Shown: positions 25,137 to 34,094, counted from the first letter of the stretch. The stretch: DNA of 64,000 bases from Streptomyces cavernae (GCF_004023625.1 NZ_ML137715.1:1-64000), one strand, 5' to 3'. Made by a program: numbers and translations. Notes: generated by a model from the letters alone, not told the origin.

Positions 25137-25745
25137 TCACCCTCTCTTCCAGTGGAGCGAACCGGCGATGGCGTCGAAGAGCTCGACCATGGCGTCCGCG
25201 AAGGCGTCCAGGGGAGTGGAGAAGGTGAGCAGGAGGGAAGCGGCTGTCATCGGCACGGCAACGAGGTAGTCGACGGTGGTCACTGGCAGCCGATTACCGG
25301 AAGCCTCATCCTCGTCGGGGACAGTTCTCGTTCGGCGCCGCATCGCTGGTCCAGCGGCGGGCAGGTGTACCTGAGTTACTTCCTGAGCCCGGCGCTTTCC
25401 CGAGACGGTCAGCCTCGCGTCTTCGTGGGGAGGCATCACAGTCACGAGGAGTGACGCCGAGAGCGGAATCGGGCCGATGGTGGCGGTGGAGATGTAGAGC
25501 TCGATTCCACCGTTCTCATACGCCGCCTCCGCCCGGTCCGAAATATCCTTGATCAGGCTCCGTTTGAGGACGACCGCGTCGTCCTGTCCTTCGAAAGCCT
25601 TGTCCGCGAGGGCTCGGACGGGTCGCTTCCACTGACCTGGCTCGAGCGGAATCCTGAACCAGTCGTCAGGCAGGACCAGACCGTAGTCGGCGGGCGGCGG
25701 CGCTGTCATCTCAGGCGTCGGCGCGCCGGTGACAGGGTCCGTCAA
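25137..25745 (-). CDS. T7SS-associated accessory protein, Mog1/PsbP-like pattern, cassette C (second copy)
   Basis: 202 residues. TTG 25745 lies 2 bp after the upstream stop with AGGAGG 7 bp before it, so the pair is co-translated. The core begins LVLPDDWFRIPLEPGQWKRP and ends SLLLTFSTPLDAFADAMVEL with a helix closing IAGSLHW, as in the accessories at 9548, 22875 and 25748. A mid-domain stretch RLTVSGKRRAQEVTQVHLPA corresponds to SQEVTKVTLPAGPGV in the neighbour, so these two paralogues share more than the ends. No signal peptide. Confidence 0.55.
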   Translation of the reverse strand: MTDPVTGAPTPEMTAPPPADYGLVLPDDWFRIPLEPGQWKRPVRALADKAFEGQDDAVVLKRSLIKDISDRAEAAYENGGIELYISTATIGPIPLSASLLVTVMPPHEDARLTVSGKRRAQEVTQVHLPAAGPAMRRRTRTVPDEDEASGNRLPVTTVDYLVAVPMTAASLLLTFSTPLDAFADAMVELFDAIAGSLHWKRG

Positions 25746-25747
25746 CG

Positions 25748-26350
25748 TCAGGCCTCCTGGATCTGCGCCAGTTCAAGTGACTCTGCGAGCGTCTGCGCCA
25801 GTTCCAGCAGGGCTTCGCCGAATACCAGGTTGGTCCACGACATACGGAAGACGATGATGTTCTCCACCTGGGGAGGAAGCACCGCGTAGGTGACGGTTTC
25901 CATCAACGTCTTCTTCTTGAACAGCGTGCCCGTGGTCAGTGCTTGCAGCTCCTGAATCCTCACCCCCGGACCCGCCGGCAGCGTGACCTTTGTTACCTCC
26001 TGACTTTCCGGCGTCGAAGGGAGCACGTCCCGGATCAGGTCGGGCAGCCGGTCCACTGCGCGGTACCCGTCTCCGGCGTAATCATGGACCTCGTAGACAG
26101 CGGTCACCGCCTTGGCGGCGTCCACCACGTAGGCATAGGCGAAGGTCGGGTCACTCAGCTCGGAGGTGGCCGCCAAGCGAGCCAGAACCAATGACAGTTC
26201 ACGCGTCTCACTCCTGGGCGCATCAGATCCCAAATAGTGCCGCGCGGCCTGCTTGGCCCATTCACCCAACTCCAGGCCCTGCCCCACGGGAAGTCTGATA
26301 CTTCCTTCCGGCTCCGAGATCAGGCATTGCCATTCCGCATCGTCACTCAC
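25748..26350 (-). CDS. T7SS-associated accessory protein, Mog1/PsbP-like pattern, cassette C (first copy)
   Basis: 200 residues from GTG 26350, 20 bp after the effector stop, with AGGGAG upstream. The longer frame to 26485 overlaps the effector and is rejected. N-terminal WQCLISEPEGSIRLPVGQGL has the P-E-G-x-I-x-L-P start seen in the family, and the end VENIIVFRMSWTNLVFGEAL leads into a helix LAQTLAESLELAQ. Central SQEVTKVTLPAGPGVRIQEL matches the next gene. Two tandem accessory copies for one effector suggest a heterodimer or partition of substrates. Confidence 0.55.
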   Translation of the reverse strand: MSDDAEWQCLISEPEGSIRLPVGQGLELGEWAKQAARHYLGSDAPRSETRELSLVLARLAATSELSDPTFAYAYVVDAAKAVTAVYEVHDYAGDGYRAVDRLPDLIRDVLPSTPESQEVTKVTLPAGPGVRIQELQALTTGTLFKKKTLMETVTYAVLPPQVENIIVFRMSWTNLVFGEALLELAQTLAESLELAQIQEA

Positions 26351-26370
26351 GCGCACTCCCTGGATCGCGC

Positions 26371-27801
26371 TCAGCCTACCGTCCAAGCTTCTTTCCACTT
26401 GTTGTAGGGATTGTCCCACTCGGTGAGGCCATGGATCTTGTCGTTCCCGTCCACCACGGTGGCCGCGGTAGTGTAGGCAAGCCACCGATTACCGGCAGAC
26501 CTCACATAGTCGGTGAACTGCATGCCGCCCATGGTCTCGAATTTGCCGAGGATCGGGATCTCCTTGAGCGCCTTGCTGGATTCGACCCATTCCGGGTTTC
26601 CCAAGGGACGGGCACCTGCCCAGGCGTCCCTCGTGCCGAGCTTCCCCAGATCTTTGAAATCCTTGAGTCCCTTGAAGGCGTCAACGGTATCTCGGTAGAT
26701 CATCTTGGGGTTCAGTACGTGCCGGAACTGGTCAAGCCTTCCGAAAGCACCGGGGAGTTCTCCCGCGAGCCTCTGGGCAGCCTGCTCTGCAGCCTCGTTC
26801 GCGGCCTTTGTCGCCTTCCCCTTGAGCGTGTTCGCCGCCTTCACCGACCGACCGGCCAAGACATTTCCGGCCATGAAGTCGGCGCGAGCCGTACGGCTGG
26901 CCGTCTGAACGCTCTTGACCCCCGTGGCAGCCGCCTTGCCCGCGCTCAGTGCCGCTCGCCCCAGGCCGAGCGTCAGCAAGGCCACTCCGTCCAGCAGCAC
27001 GTCGGCGATGCTGGCATCCCCGGTGAAGAGCAGGACCAGGTGACAGACCAGGGCGACCAACGTCGCCGCAAGCGCGATCGCGTCCAGAACACCGGCCAAC
27101 GCCCAACCGACAATCGGAATCCATCCGACCAGAAGCGAGGCGAGGGCACAGAATGTGGCCACCCAGCCGGCAATATCAGCGATGCTCTTGAGAGCACCCT
27201 TGAGATTCTCCCAGGTGGAGTCTTTCAGGCCGTCGTGATCAATCAGATCTTCAAGGGCTCGCGCCGCCTTCTCGGCAGCTCGATTCCTGGCATCCTTCGC
27301 AGCGTGTACCCGCTTGATGGCGTCCTGAATACGATCGGCTGCTTGATCGCGCCTGCGTGTGAGATCGCGCTTCTTCTCCTCGTAGTCGTCGGCCGCCTTG
27401 TCGAGGGCGTCGATGGCACGGTCGAGTCTGTTCTTCTCGTCACGATCGATCTCGGCGTCGCTCCGTGCCTTGTCAGCCGACTCCTGCGAAGAAGCGAGTA
27501 CAGAGGAGTATCGATCGTCCGGCTGGTCGGATTGCTCGCCCAAAAGATCGGCCGCCGTGTCGAAACGGTCCAGAACTTTCTTCAGGCGCCCCGCCGTTCC
27601 GTCCGCTGCCTTACGGAATTCGGTTGCGGCATCGCTCTGCCAGCCATCGACCCCGCACAGCGCATTGATGTTTCCCGACTGCTTCCGGATGGCATCGGCA
27701 ACAGCGCGGAACCGTCTGCCGAGTTTCGCCACAGCAGCCGGGTCACCGGCCACGGGGTCCGAGTCGAGTTCGACCGGTGACCAATCCTTGGGACGAGACA
27801 T
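26371..27801 (-). CDS. type VII-secreted effector C, C-terminal activity unknown
   Basis: 476 residues from ATG 27801. Start DWSPVELDSDPVAGDPAAVA matches effector A, and NALCGVDGWQSDAATEFRKA is a WXG100-type turn (G-W-Q-S). A long charged coiled-coil region (about 90-190), two hydrophobic segments (DIAGWVATFCALASLLVGWI and IVGWALAGVLDAIALAATLV, about 210-260), then GDASIADVLLDGVALLTLGL. C-terminal 140 residues carry a Lys-rich helical part and GNRWLAYTTAATVVDGNDKI near the end; no catalytic motif is recognised. No candidate immunity gene other than the two accessory paralogues follows. Confidence 0.65.
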   Translation of the reverse strand: MSRPKDWSPVELDSDPVAGDPAAVAKLGRRFRAVADAIRKQSGNINALCGVDGWQSDAATEFRKAADGTAGRLKKVLDRFDTAADLLGEQSDQPDDRYSSVLASSQESADKARSDAEIDRDEKNRLDRAIDALDKAADDYEEKKRDLTRRRDQAADRIQDAIKRVHAAKDARNRAAEKAARALEDLIDHDGLKDSTWENLKGALKSIADIAGWVATFCALASLLVGWIPIVGWALAGVLDAIALAATLVALVCHLVLLFTGDASIADVLLDGVALLTLGLGRAALSAGKAAATGVKSVQTASRTARADFMAGNVLAGRSVKAANTLKGKATKAANEAAEQAAQRLAGELPGAFGRLDQFRHVLNPKMIYRDTVDAFKGLKDFKDLGKLGTRDAWAGARPLGNPEWVESSKALKEIPILGKFETMGGMQFTDYVRSAGNRWLAYTTAATVVDGNDKIHGLTEWDNPYNKWKEAWTVG

Positions 27802-27804
27802 CAG

Positions 27805-28128
27805 CTATTCCCCGGAACCCTTCGACTTCTTCTCCTGCTTGCGCAGAGCGTTGGCGAGATCCGTGTCGATCTGCTCATAAGCCTCGGCTGCCGCCTTCGT
27901 GATTCCGGCGAGTTTTTTCAGCTCTTCCTCGAGCTTGGAGCGCTTGTAGTCCCAGTTGGTCGCAAAATCGTCGAGCCTGTTGGTCAGTTCCTCGTGCCCG
28001 ATCACCTCGCGGCTCCAGCCGTACTTGTCCTCGTCGTCGAGTCGCTCCAATTCCTCGACGATGCTGTTCAGCCCTTTGGACACGCTCTTGATCACATCAA
28101 GGTCGTCAACCTTCGTATGCTCGCCCAC
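27805..28128 (-). CDS. WXG100-like partner protein, cassette C
   Basis: 107 residues from GTG 28128. Helix one DVIKSVSKGLNSIVEELERL, turn LDDFATNWDYKRSKLEEEL, helix two GITKAAAEAYEQIDTDLANA, then a Lys-rich tail. The turn aligns with ESNWEDG (A) and DDWGYG (B). The effector C start follows 3 bp after the stop, so they are co-translated. A strong hairpin separates it from the WXG100 gene upstream. Confidence 0.75.
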   Translation of the reverse strand: MGEHTKVDDLDVIKSVSKGLNSIVEELERLDDEDKYGWSREVIGHEELTNRLDDFATNWDYKRSKLEEELKKLAGITKAAAEAYEQIDTDLANALRKQEKKSKGSGE

Positions 28129-28195
28129 AGCAGCTTTCCCTTCCCCGTGAGCGGTCCGTTGCTCTCCGGCCGCTTCGTGCCATGCGTAACAGCAC

Positions 28196-28230
28196 CGGTG
28201 CGGTGGGGTCACCTGCACCCCACCGCACCG
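28196..28230 (-). terminator. perfect 14-bp hairpin after the WXG100 gene
   Basis: CGGTGCGGTGGGGT (28196-28209) pairs perfectly with ACCCCACCGCACCG (28217-28230) around a 7-base loop, in the 143-bp gap between the WXG100 gene (stop at 28272) and the partner gene (start 28128). There is no U-tract on the minus strand, as is common for Streptomyces terminators. Likely a partial terminator or mRNA-stabilising end that would give the WXG100 gene more transcript than the genes behind it. Confidence 0.6.
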
Positions 28231-28271
28231 CAAGGAGCCAGGGGACTGCGCAAGCCGCCCCGAGTCAGGCC

Positions 28272-28577
28272 TCAGCCCCGAATCCCCTTGGCCATCTCAT
28301 CGTCCAGATCCTGGTAAGCCTTCGCGGCGTTCGTCAGGAACTTGGCCATGCCCGTCAGGCCCTCGATGGTGTCCTTCGCGCCCTTCTTGAACTCCGTGAA
28401 GGACTCCTCGAAGGCCTGTGAACCCTTGCGGGTGGTGTAGCCGTCCTTGACCAGGCCCTGGATGTAGCGCTCCAGGGAGTCGAGCCTCTCGTCGATCTTG
28501 TCCTTGGCGTCCGTCAGCTTCGTGGCCGCCTTGTGCATCTCGTCATAAGTGATGTCTGCGTCTTTGCCGCCGGCCAT
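28272..28577 (-). CDS. WXG100-family (EsxA/EsxB-like) protein
   Basis: 101 residues from ATG 28577 with GGAGGGC upstream. Four-helix-dimer style hairpin: DITYDEMHKAATKLTDAKDK, then LERYIQGLVKDGYTTRKGSQ and FEESFTEFKKGAKDTIEGLT. The turn reads V-K-D-G-Y in place of WXG, and the C-terminal helix AKAYQDLDDEMAKGIRG carries the Y-x-x-x-D/E export motif (YQDLDDEMA). This is the most canonical Esx-like member in the island. It heads the minus-strand cassette C and is divergent from the motor gene at 29244, so it may be the shared core substrate. Confidence 0.8.
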   Translation of the reverse strand: MAGGKDADITYDEMHKAATKLTDAKDKIDERLDSLERYIQGLVKDGYTTRKGSQAFEESFTEFKKGAKDTIEGLTGMAKFLTNAAKAYQDLDDEMAKGIRG

Positions 28578-28792
28578 GGCGCCCTCCGTTGTCCGAACAT
28601 GCCCCAGGGCCAACCCCCGTGGCTCCCGTGGCGGATGATGCGATCCTCCGCCGCGCGTCAGCTTACGCACGACGCTTGCAGACGCACACCCCGCTTCGCT
28701 TTGCCAGGGCCCGAGTTGGGTCTCCGGCGGGGCCGCACCCGAGCGCCCGGCGGGCCCGAGTGGGGTGGTCCGCGGCCCTGTTCCCTTTGCCA

Positions 28793-28908
28793 CGAGCCCG
28801 CGAGTTCGGTTCGGTCGCGAGCCCGCGAGTTCGGTTCGGTCGCGAGCCCGCGAGTTCGGTTCGGTCGCGAGCCCGCGAGTTGGTTCCGTCGCGGCCCCGC
28901 GAGTTCGA
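28793..28908. repeat. 25-bp tandem repeat, four full copies plus partial
   Basis: Four 25-bp units beginning CGAGCCCGCGAGTTCGGTTC at 28793, 28818, 28843 and 28868, then a decayed fifth. They lie in the divergent promoter region between the WXG100 gene and the motor gene. Different in sequence from the 25-bp array at 2766, but the same unit length. Confidence 0.9.
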
Positions 28909-29243
28909 GCGTGCCGCAGGCCGTGAGGATTGCGTCGGAGGGTCGTGGGGGTTCCGTGAGGGGCTCCGTTCTCAACGCGCTCCGGTTCCACCAGCGTTGC
29001 CGATGGGAACCCTCAAGCGGATATCGTCGAGCGGACAGCAGGGGGCGCGGTCGGCAGCTGCGGCGGCTGGAGTCGCTGAAGTGGCCACAGCAGCACAGGC
29101 TGCAGCGGCTACAGCAGCACGGGCCGAAGCAGCTGTAGCAGCTAAGCCCGAAGCAGCTGACGTGACGCAGCTGCGGCAAACGGCAGCGTCGACAGGGACA
29201 ACTGGGTGGCGCGACAACAGAAGTGGCGCCGGGGAGGACCATC
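28909..29243. other. leader of the motor gene, CAGC-rich low-complexity DNA
   Basis: 335 bp without a credible gene. From about 29035 the sequence is dense in CAGCAGC and CAGCTG words (three CAGCTG hexamers in about 60 bp between 29120 and 29175). An open frame crosses it on the plus strand, giving Ala-rich residues, but it is out of frame with the motor gene and has no ribosome site. The motor promoter should lie here. Confidence 0.5.
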
Positions 29244-32200
29244 GTGCGCCTGACTCTGACCGTCGTCGATCCGCTCGGCGGTACCCACGCCGACGTGGTG
29301 CTCGACGCCGATCCCGAGTCCGCCATGGGGGACATCGCCAAGGAGCTTGCCGCGCAGGTCGGTTACCAGGGCGGCGCGCAAATCATCCCCATCGGCCAGC
29401 CGCACGCCACCCACCCCGGTGCGCCCGCCACCCACCCCGGTCCGCCCGCCACCCACCCCGGTGCGCCCGCCACCCAGCCCGACCCGCACGCCACCCACCC
29501 CGGTCCGCCCGCCACCCAGCCCGACCCGCACGCCACCCACCCCGGCGCTCCCGTCATCTATGTCGACGGGCATGCCGTCGATCCCTCCGCCACCATTCCC
29601 ACTTCCCCGCTCCGGGAAGGTGCGGTGGTCTCGCTTCACGATCCCGCCGGGTGCCTCCCGGGCGAACCCACCGGGCTGGTCGAACTGCGGGTCGCCGGCG
29701 GGCCTGCCGCGGGGGCCGTGCACCGGCTCGGCGTCGGGCGGTACGACATCGGCGGCGGCCCCGCCGACCACGTCCGCGTCGACGACCCCGAGCTCGGCCG
29801 AAGAGCCCTCACCCTCTCCGTCTCCGCCGACGGAACCTGCCAATTCACCGTTCACAACGACAAAGCGGGAACGGCCGAAAGGAACGAACCGCGAGCCGGC
29901 AGGAGGTCGGGCCGGAGGGCTGGGGCGACGGCTGACGCCCAGGGGGACCCGCGGACCGAGGTGAAGGCGAATACGGCGACGGGGGGCTCGGGGAACACAG
30001 GGGACTCTGAGGACTCGAGGGGCACGACCACCCTCGACGGCGAACCCGTCGAGGACAAGACCGGCGACTGGCCCCTCGGTGCTCAGATCGCCGTCGGCAA
30101 CACCCTCCTCGAACTCGACCGCTACTCCCCTCCCGACGCCGCCCTCAAGCGGTCCGACGACGGCACCGGCCTCGACTACAACCGCCCGCCCCGCCTCCAG
30201 CCCCCCGAGCGGCAGACCCGGTTCAGGCTGCCCACCCCGCCCCGCGACTTCGAAGCCCGGCCGCTGCCCTGGCTGATGGCGTTCACCCCGCTCGTGGGCG
30301 CCGTCGTCTCGGTGATGATCTTCGGGCGCTGGTACTACATGATCATGGCGCTGCTGAGCCCGCTGATCCTCTTCGGCAACTACTTCATGGACAAGAAGCA
30401 CGGGCGCAAGTCCCATGCGAAGCAGGTCAAGGAGTACAAGGAGACCAAGGAGCGGATCGAGAAGGACGCGTCGGACGCGCTCGTGGCGGAGCGCCTCGAC
30501 CGGCGGCAGGCCGTCCCCGATCCGGCGACCGTGCTCAGTATGAGTACGGGGCCGCGTACCCGGCTGTGGGAGCGGCGGCGGACCGACCCCGACCATCTGC
30601 TCATCCGGGTCGGGACGGGACAGCTCGACTCGGAAGTCCTCCTCGACGACCCGGAACAGGACGACCACAAGCGCGAGGTCACCTGGAAGATCCAGGACGC
30701 GCCGGTCGGGATCTCGCTGCGCGAGCGCGGTGTCATCGGTATCGCCGGGCCCGGGGAATCGGCGCACGCGCTGGGGCGTTGGGCCGTGGCGCAGACCGCT
30801 GTGCTGCACAGCCCGCTGGACGTCCAGTTCTATGTGCTCACCGAGAACACCGCCCGGGAGAGCTGGGACTGGATTCGCTGGCTCCCGCACGCCCGCCCCT
30901 CCGGCGCGCAGGACACCAACGTTCTCATCGGCACGGACGCCGAGACCGTCGGGGCCCGGATCGGAGAGCTGACCCAGCTCCTGGACGCCCGGCAGAAGGC
31001 CGCCAAGAACAACGGCCGGGACACCACCTTCAGCGACCCGGACATCGTGGTGGTCTGGGACGGCTCGCGGCGGCTGCGGTCCATGCCCGGTGTCGTACGG
31101 CTGCTGCGCGAGGGACCGGCCGTCAGTGTGTACGCCATCTGCCTCGACTCCGAGGAACGGTTCCTGCCCGGGGAGTGCCAGGCCGTCGTCGTCGCCGAGC
31201 CCAGGCCGCGGGCGAGCACCGCGGACAAGCCCGCCGAAGCGGCCGCCGCCGGGGCCCCTCAGGGCGGATTCCCCTCCTTCCACGCCTGGCACGCCACCGC
31301 TCAGGACACCGGGCGGCAGGAGGAGCAGGCCCTCGAACTGCGGCTGCGTGTCGAGCAGACCGGGGTGGCCCGGCTGCGGCAGGTACGGCCGGACTTCGTG
31401 TCGCCCGCCTGGTGTGCGCGGCTTTCGCGTTCCCTCTCCCCGCTCCGTGACATCAGCGGCGAAACCGAGGACTCGGCGCTGCCCGCGGCCAGCCGGCTCC
31501 TGGACGTACTGCAGATGGAGCCGCCCACCGGTGACGCGATCACCGCGCGCTGGCGGATGGGCGGGCAGTCGACGATGGCGGTGATCGGTGAGTCGTACGA
31601 CGGGCCGTTCGGGATCGACATCCGGCGGGACGGGCCGCACGGCCTGATCGCGGGTACGACCGGTTCGGGCAAGTCGGAACTGCTGCAGACCATCGTGGCG
31701 GCGCTGGCGGTGGCCAACACCCCGGAGAACATGACGTTCGTCCTCGTCGACTACAAGGGCGGCTCGGCGTTCAAGGACTGTGTGAAGCTGCCGCACACCG
31801 TCGGCATGGTCACCGACCTCGACGCGCATCTCGTCGAGCGCGCGCTGGAGTCGCTGGGCGCGGAGTTGAAGCGCCGGGAGCACATCCTCGCCGCCGCCGA
31901 CGCCAAGGACATCGAGGACTACCAGGACCTCGTCAAGCGCGACCCCTCACACACTCCCGTGCCCCGACTCCTCATCGTCATCGACGAGTTCGCCTCGATG
32001 GTGCGCGATCTTCCGGACTTCGTCACGGGGTTGGTGAACATCGCCCAGCGGGGCCGTTCGCTCGGCATCCATCTACTGCTGGCCACTCAGCGGCCGAGCG
32101 GTGTGGTGTCCCCCGAGATCCGCGCCAACACCAACCTCCGTATCGCGCTGCGCGTCACCGACGGCGGTGAGTCCAGCGACGTCATCGACTCCCCGGAGGC

Positions 32201-34094
32201 GGGGCACATCAGCAAGAGCACGCCGGGACGTGCCTACGTCCGGCTCGGGCACGCCTCGCTCGTCCCCTTCCAGTCGGGGCGGGTCGGCGGCCGGCGGCCC
32301 GGTGCCGCCGACCCACAGGTGCTCGCGCCCTGGGCGGGTCCGCTCGACTGGGCGGAGCTGGGAAGGTCCGCACTGGTCAAGCCCAAGGCCGAGGCGCGCG
32401 AGGAAGAGGAGATCACCGATCTCAAGGTGCTCGTGGACGCGGTACGGGACGCCCATCGCGCCCTCGGCATTCCGGCGCAGCACAGCCCGTGGCTGCCTGC
32501 GCTCTCCGAGACGCTGCTGCTGGACGACATCGACATGCCGGCGGTGCCGGCCGTGCCGCTCGGCGCGGGCAAGCTGGCTCCGGCCGCGTACGGTGTCGAG
32601 GACCTGCCCGCCGACCAGGCGCGCCGCCCGGTCGTCGTGGACTTCTCCTCCTTCGGGCATCTCCTCATCGGCGGTGCCCCCCGCAGCGGCCGCTCGCAGA
32701 TCCTGCGCACCATCGCCGGATCGATCGCGCGGACCCATTCCTCGGCCGATGTGCATCTGTACGGGATCGACTGCGGCAACGGCGCGCTGAACGCCCTCAC
32801 CCGGCTGCCGCACTGCGGTGCCGTGGTCTCCCGCAACCAGACCGAGCGGGCGGTGCGGCTCATCACCCGCTTCAAGACTGAGCTGACAAGACGTCAGGAT
32901 CTGTTGGCGGAGAAGGGGTTCGCGGACATCGGGGAGCAGCGGGCCAGTGTCTCCGAGGAGGACCGGCTGCCGCATCTGGTGCTGCTGCTGGACCGCTGGG
33001 AGGGGTGGCTGCCCACGCTCGGCGAGTACAACCACGGGGAACTGACGGACGAGTTGCAGACGATGATGCGCGAGGGCGCGAGCGTCGGGCTGCACTTGGT
33101 GATCGCGGGTGACCGGCAGGTCCTGCTGGGCCGGATGGCCTCGCTGACCGAGGACAAGTACGGGCTGCGGCTTGCGGACCGGTCGGACTTCTCGATGCTC
33201 GGGATCAACGCCCGCAAGGTGCCGGAGGAGATCCCGCCGGGCCGTGGCTTCAAGAACGAGACGGCGACGGAGACACAGTTCGCGCTGCTGTCGGAGGATG
33301 CGAGCGGTCAGGGTCAGGCGGCGGCGCTGGCCGCGATCGGGGAGGCGGCGACGGCGCGGGACGCCGGGATACCGCGCTCCCGCCGCCCCTTCCGGGTCGA
33401 CGTGCTGCCCAGCCGTATCGGGTTCACGGAGGCCTGGGAGATGCGGGACCCGGAGGTCGCCGCGTCCAGGCTGTGGTCGCTGGCCGGGATCGGGGGCGAC
33501 GACATCATGGCGTTCGGTCCGGACCTCGCGCAGGGCGTGCCGACGTTCGTGGTGGCGGGCCCCGCCAAGTCGGGCCGCTCCACAGCTCTGTTGAACCTGG
33601 CGCGTTCGTACCTCCTGCAGGGCGTGCGCCTCGTCGTCGCCGCCCCGCGGCCCTCGCCGTTGCGTGAACTGGCGGGCCAGGAGGGTGTGTTGAAGGTCTT
33701 CACCGACGACGACATCGAGAGCGACGACTTCGAGGAGGCCATCGAGTCGGCGTCACCGCAGGAGCCGATCGTGGTGTTCGTCGACGACGGTGAGGTCCTG
33801 GAGGACGCCGACTGCGAGCGGGAGTTGAAGCGCCTGATCCAGCGCGGTGCGGAACGCGGTCTGGCCCTGGTCATCGGTGGTGACGAGGAAGAGGTCTGCG
33901 GCGGCTTCTCGGGCTGGCAGGTGGAGGCGAAGAAGGGCCGCCGGGGTCTGCTCCTGTCCCCGCAGGACTCCTCGGCGGGCGAACTCATCGGCATCCGCAC
34001 GACCCGGAGCATGGTCGGCGGCCCGATCACCCCCGGCAAGGGGATGCTGCATCTGGGCAACGGCGAGGTCGTCACGGTCACCGTGCCGATGTGA
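29244..34094 (+). CDS. EssC/EccC-type type VII secretion ATPase with N-terminal ubiquitin-like and FHA-like regions
   Basis: 1616 residues from GTG 29244, GGGGAGGA 6-13 bp upstream. Residues 1-135 look like a ubiquitin-like (YukD/EsaB-type) fold, VRLTLTVVDPLGGTHADVVL and ending VYVDG-type strands, split by a His/Pro heptad insert (55-103). An FHA-like region follows (about 145-285: LGVGRYDIGGGPADHVRVDD, VGNTLLELDR). Two membrane helices lie at about 340-385. The first FtsK/SpoIIIE domain has a canonical Walker A GTTGSGKSEL (about 802) and Walker B LLIVIDEFAS. The second and third have GGAPRSGRSQ (about 1142) and GPAKSGRSTA (about 1436), with Arg in place of the P-loop Lys. This resembles Firmicutes EssC more than ESX EccC and is the likely motor for the three cassettes. 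Confidence 0.85.
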   Translation: MRLTLTVVDPLGGTHADVVLDADPESAMGDIAKELAAQVGYQGGAQIIPIGQPHATHPGAPATHPGPPATHPGAPATQPDPHATHPGPPATQPDPHATHPGAPVIYVDGHAVDPSATIPTSPLREGAVVSLHDPAGCLPGEPTGLVELRVAGGPAAGAVHRLGVGRYDIGGGPADHVRVDDPELGRRALTLSVSADGTCQFTVHNDKAGTAERNEPRAGRRSGRRAGATADAQGDPRTEVKANTATGGSGNTGDSEDSRGTTTLDGEPVEDKTGDWPLGAQIAVGNTLLELDRYSPPDAALKRSDDGTGLDYNRPPRLQPPERQTRFRLPTPPRDFEARPLPWLMAFTPLVGAVVSVMIFGRWYYMIMALLSPLILFGNYFMDKKHGRKSHAKQVKEYKETKERIEKDASDALVAERLDRRQAVPDPATVLSMSTGPRTRLWERRRTDPDHLLIRVGTGQLDSEVLLDDPEQDDHKREVTWKIQDAPVGISLRERGVIGIAGPGESAHALGRWAVAQTAVLHSPLDVQFYVLTENTARESWDWIRWLPHARPSGAQDTNVLIGTDAETVGARIGELTQLLDARQKAAKNNGRDTTFSDPDIVVVWDGSRRLRSMPGVVRLLREGPAVSVYAICLDSEERFLPGECQAVVVAEPRPRASTADKPAEAAAAGAPQGGFPSFHAWHATAQDTGRQEEQALELRLRVEQTGVARLRQVRPDFVSPAWCARLSRSLSPLRDISGETEDSALPAASRLLDVLQMEPPTGDAITARWRMGGQSTMAVIGESYDGPFGIDIRRDGPHGLIAGTTGSGKSELLQTIVAALAVANTPENMTFVLVDYKGGSAFKDCVKLPHTVGMVTDLDAHLVERALESLGAELKRREHILAAADAKDIEDYQDLVKRDPSHTPVPRLLIVIDEFASMVRDLPDFVTGLVNIAQRGRSLGIHLLLATQRPSGVVSPEIRANTNLRIALRVTDGGESSDVIDSPEAGHISKSTPGRAYVRLGHASLVPFQSGRVGGRRPGAADPQVLAPWAGPLDWAELGRSALVKPKAEAREEEEITDLKVLVDAVRDAHRALGIPAQHSPWLPALSETLLLDDIDMPAVPAVPLGAGKLAPAAYGVEDLPADQARRPVVVDFSSFGHLLIGGAPRSGRSQILRTIAGSIARTHSSADVHLYGIDCGNGALNALTRLPHCGAVVSRNQTERAVRLITRFKTELTRRQDLLAEKGFADIGEQRASVSEEDRLPHLVLLLDRWEGWLPTLGEYNHGELTDELQTMMREGASVGLHLVIAGDRQVLLGRMASLTEDKYGLRLADRSDFSMLGINARKVPEEIPPGRGFKNETATETQFALLSEDASGQGQAAALAAIGEAATARDAGIPRSRRPFRVDVLPSRIGFTEAWEMRDPEVAASRLWSLAGIGGDDIMAFGPDLAQGVPTFVVAGPAKSGRSTALLNLARSYLLQGVRLVVAAPRPSPLRELAGQEGVLKVFTDDDIESDDFEEAIESASPQEPIVVFVDDGEVLEDADCERELKRLIQRGAERGLALVIGGDEEEVCGGFSGWQVEAKKGRRGLLLSPQDSSAGELIGIRTTRSMVGGPITPGKGMLHLGNGEVVTVTVPM
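29406..29552 (+). repeat. seven 21-bp coding repeats inside the motor gene
   Basis: Seven tandem heptads alternate between ATHPG(A/P)P and ATQPDPH, encoded by near-identical 21-bp units. They sit inside the N-terminal ubiquitin-like domain between its first helix and last strands. His/Pro-rich repeats here may bind metal, act as a flexible spacer, or be a neutral expansion; copy number probably varies between strains. Confidence 0.9.

Noticed and set aside
28533..29935. 448-aa plus-strand frame crossing the motor start
   Set aside because: Ala/Arg/His-rich low complexity in a frame different from the motor gene; the motor start has a strong ribosome site and domain support.
29142..31883. 913-aa minus-strand frame opposite the motor gene
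   Set aside because: It mirrors the high-GC codon pattern of the motor gene, has no recognisable domain, and crosses the heptad repeats as GWVAGG-type low complexity.
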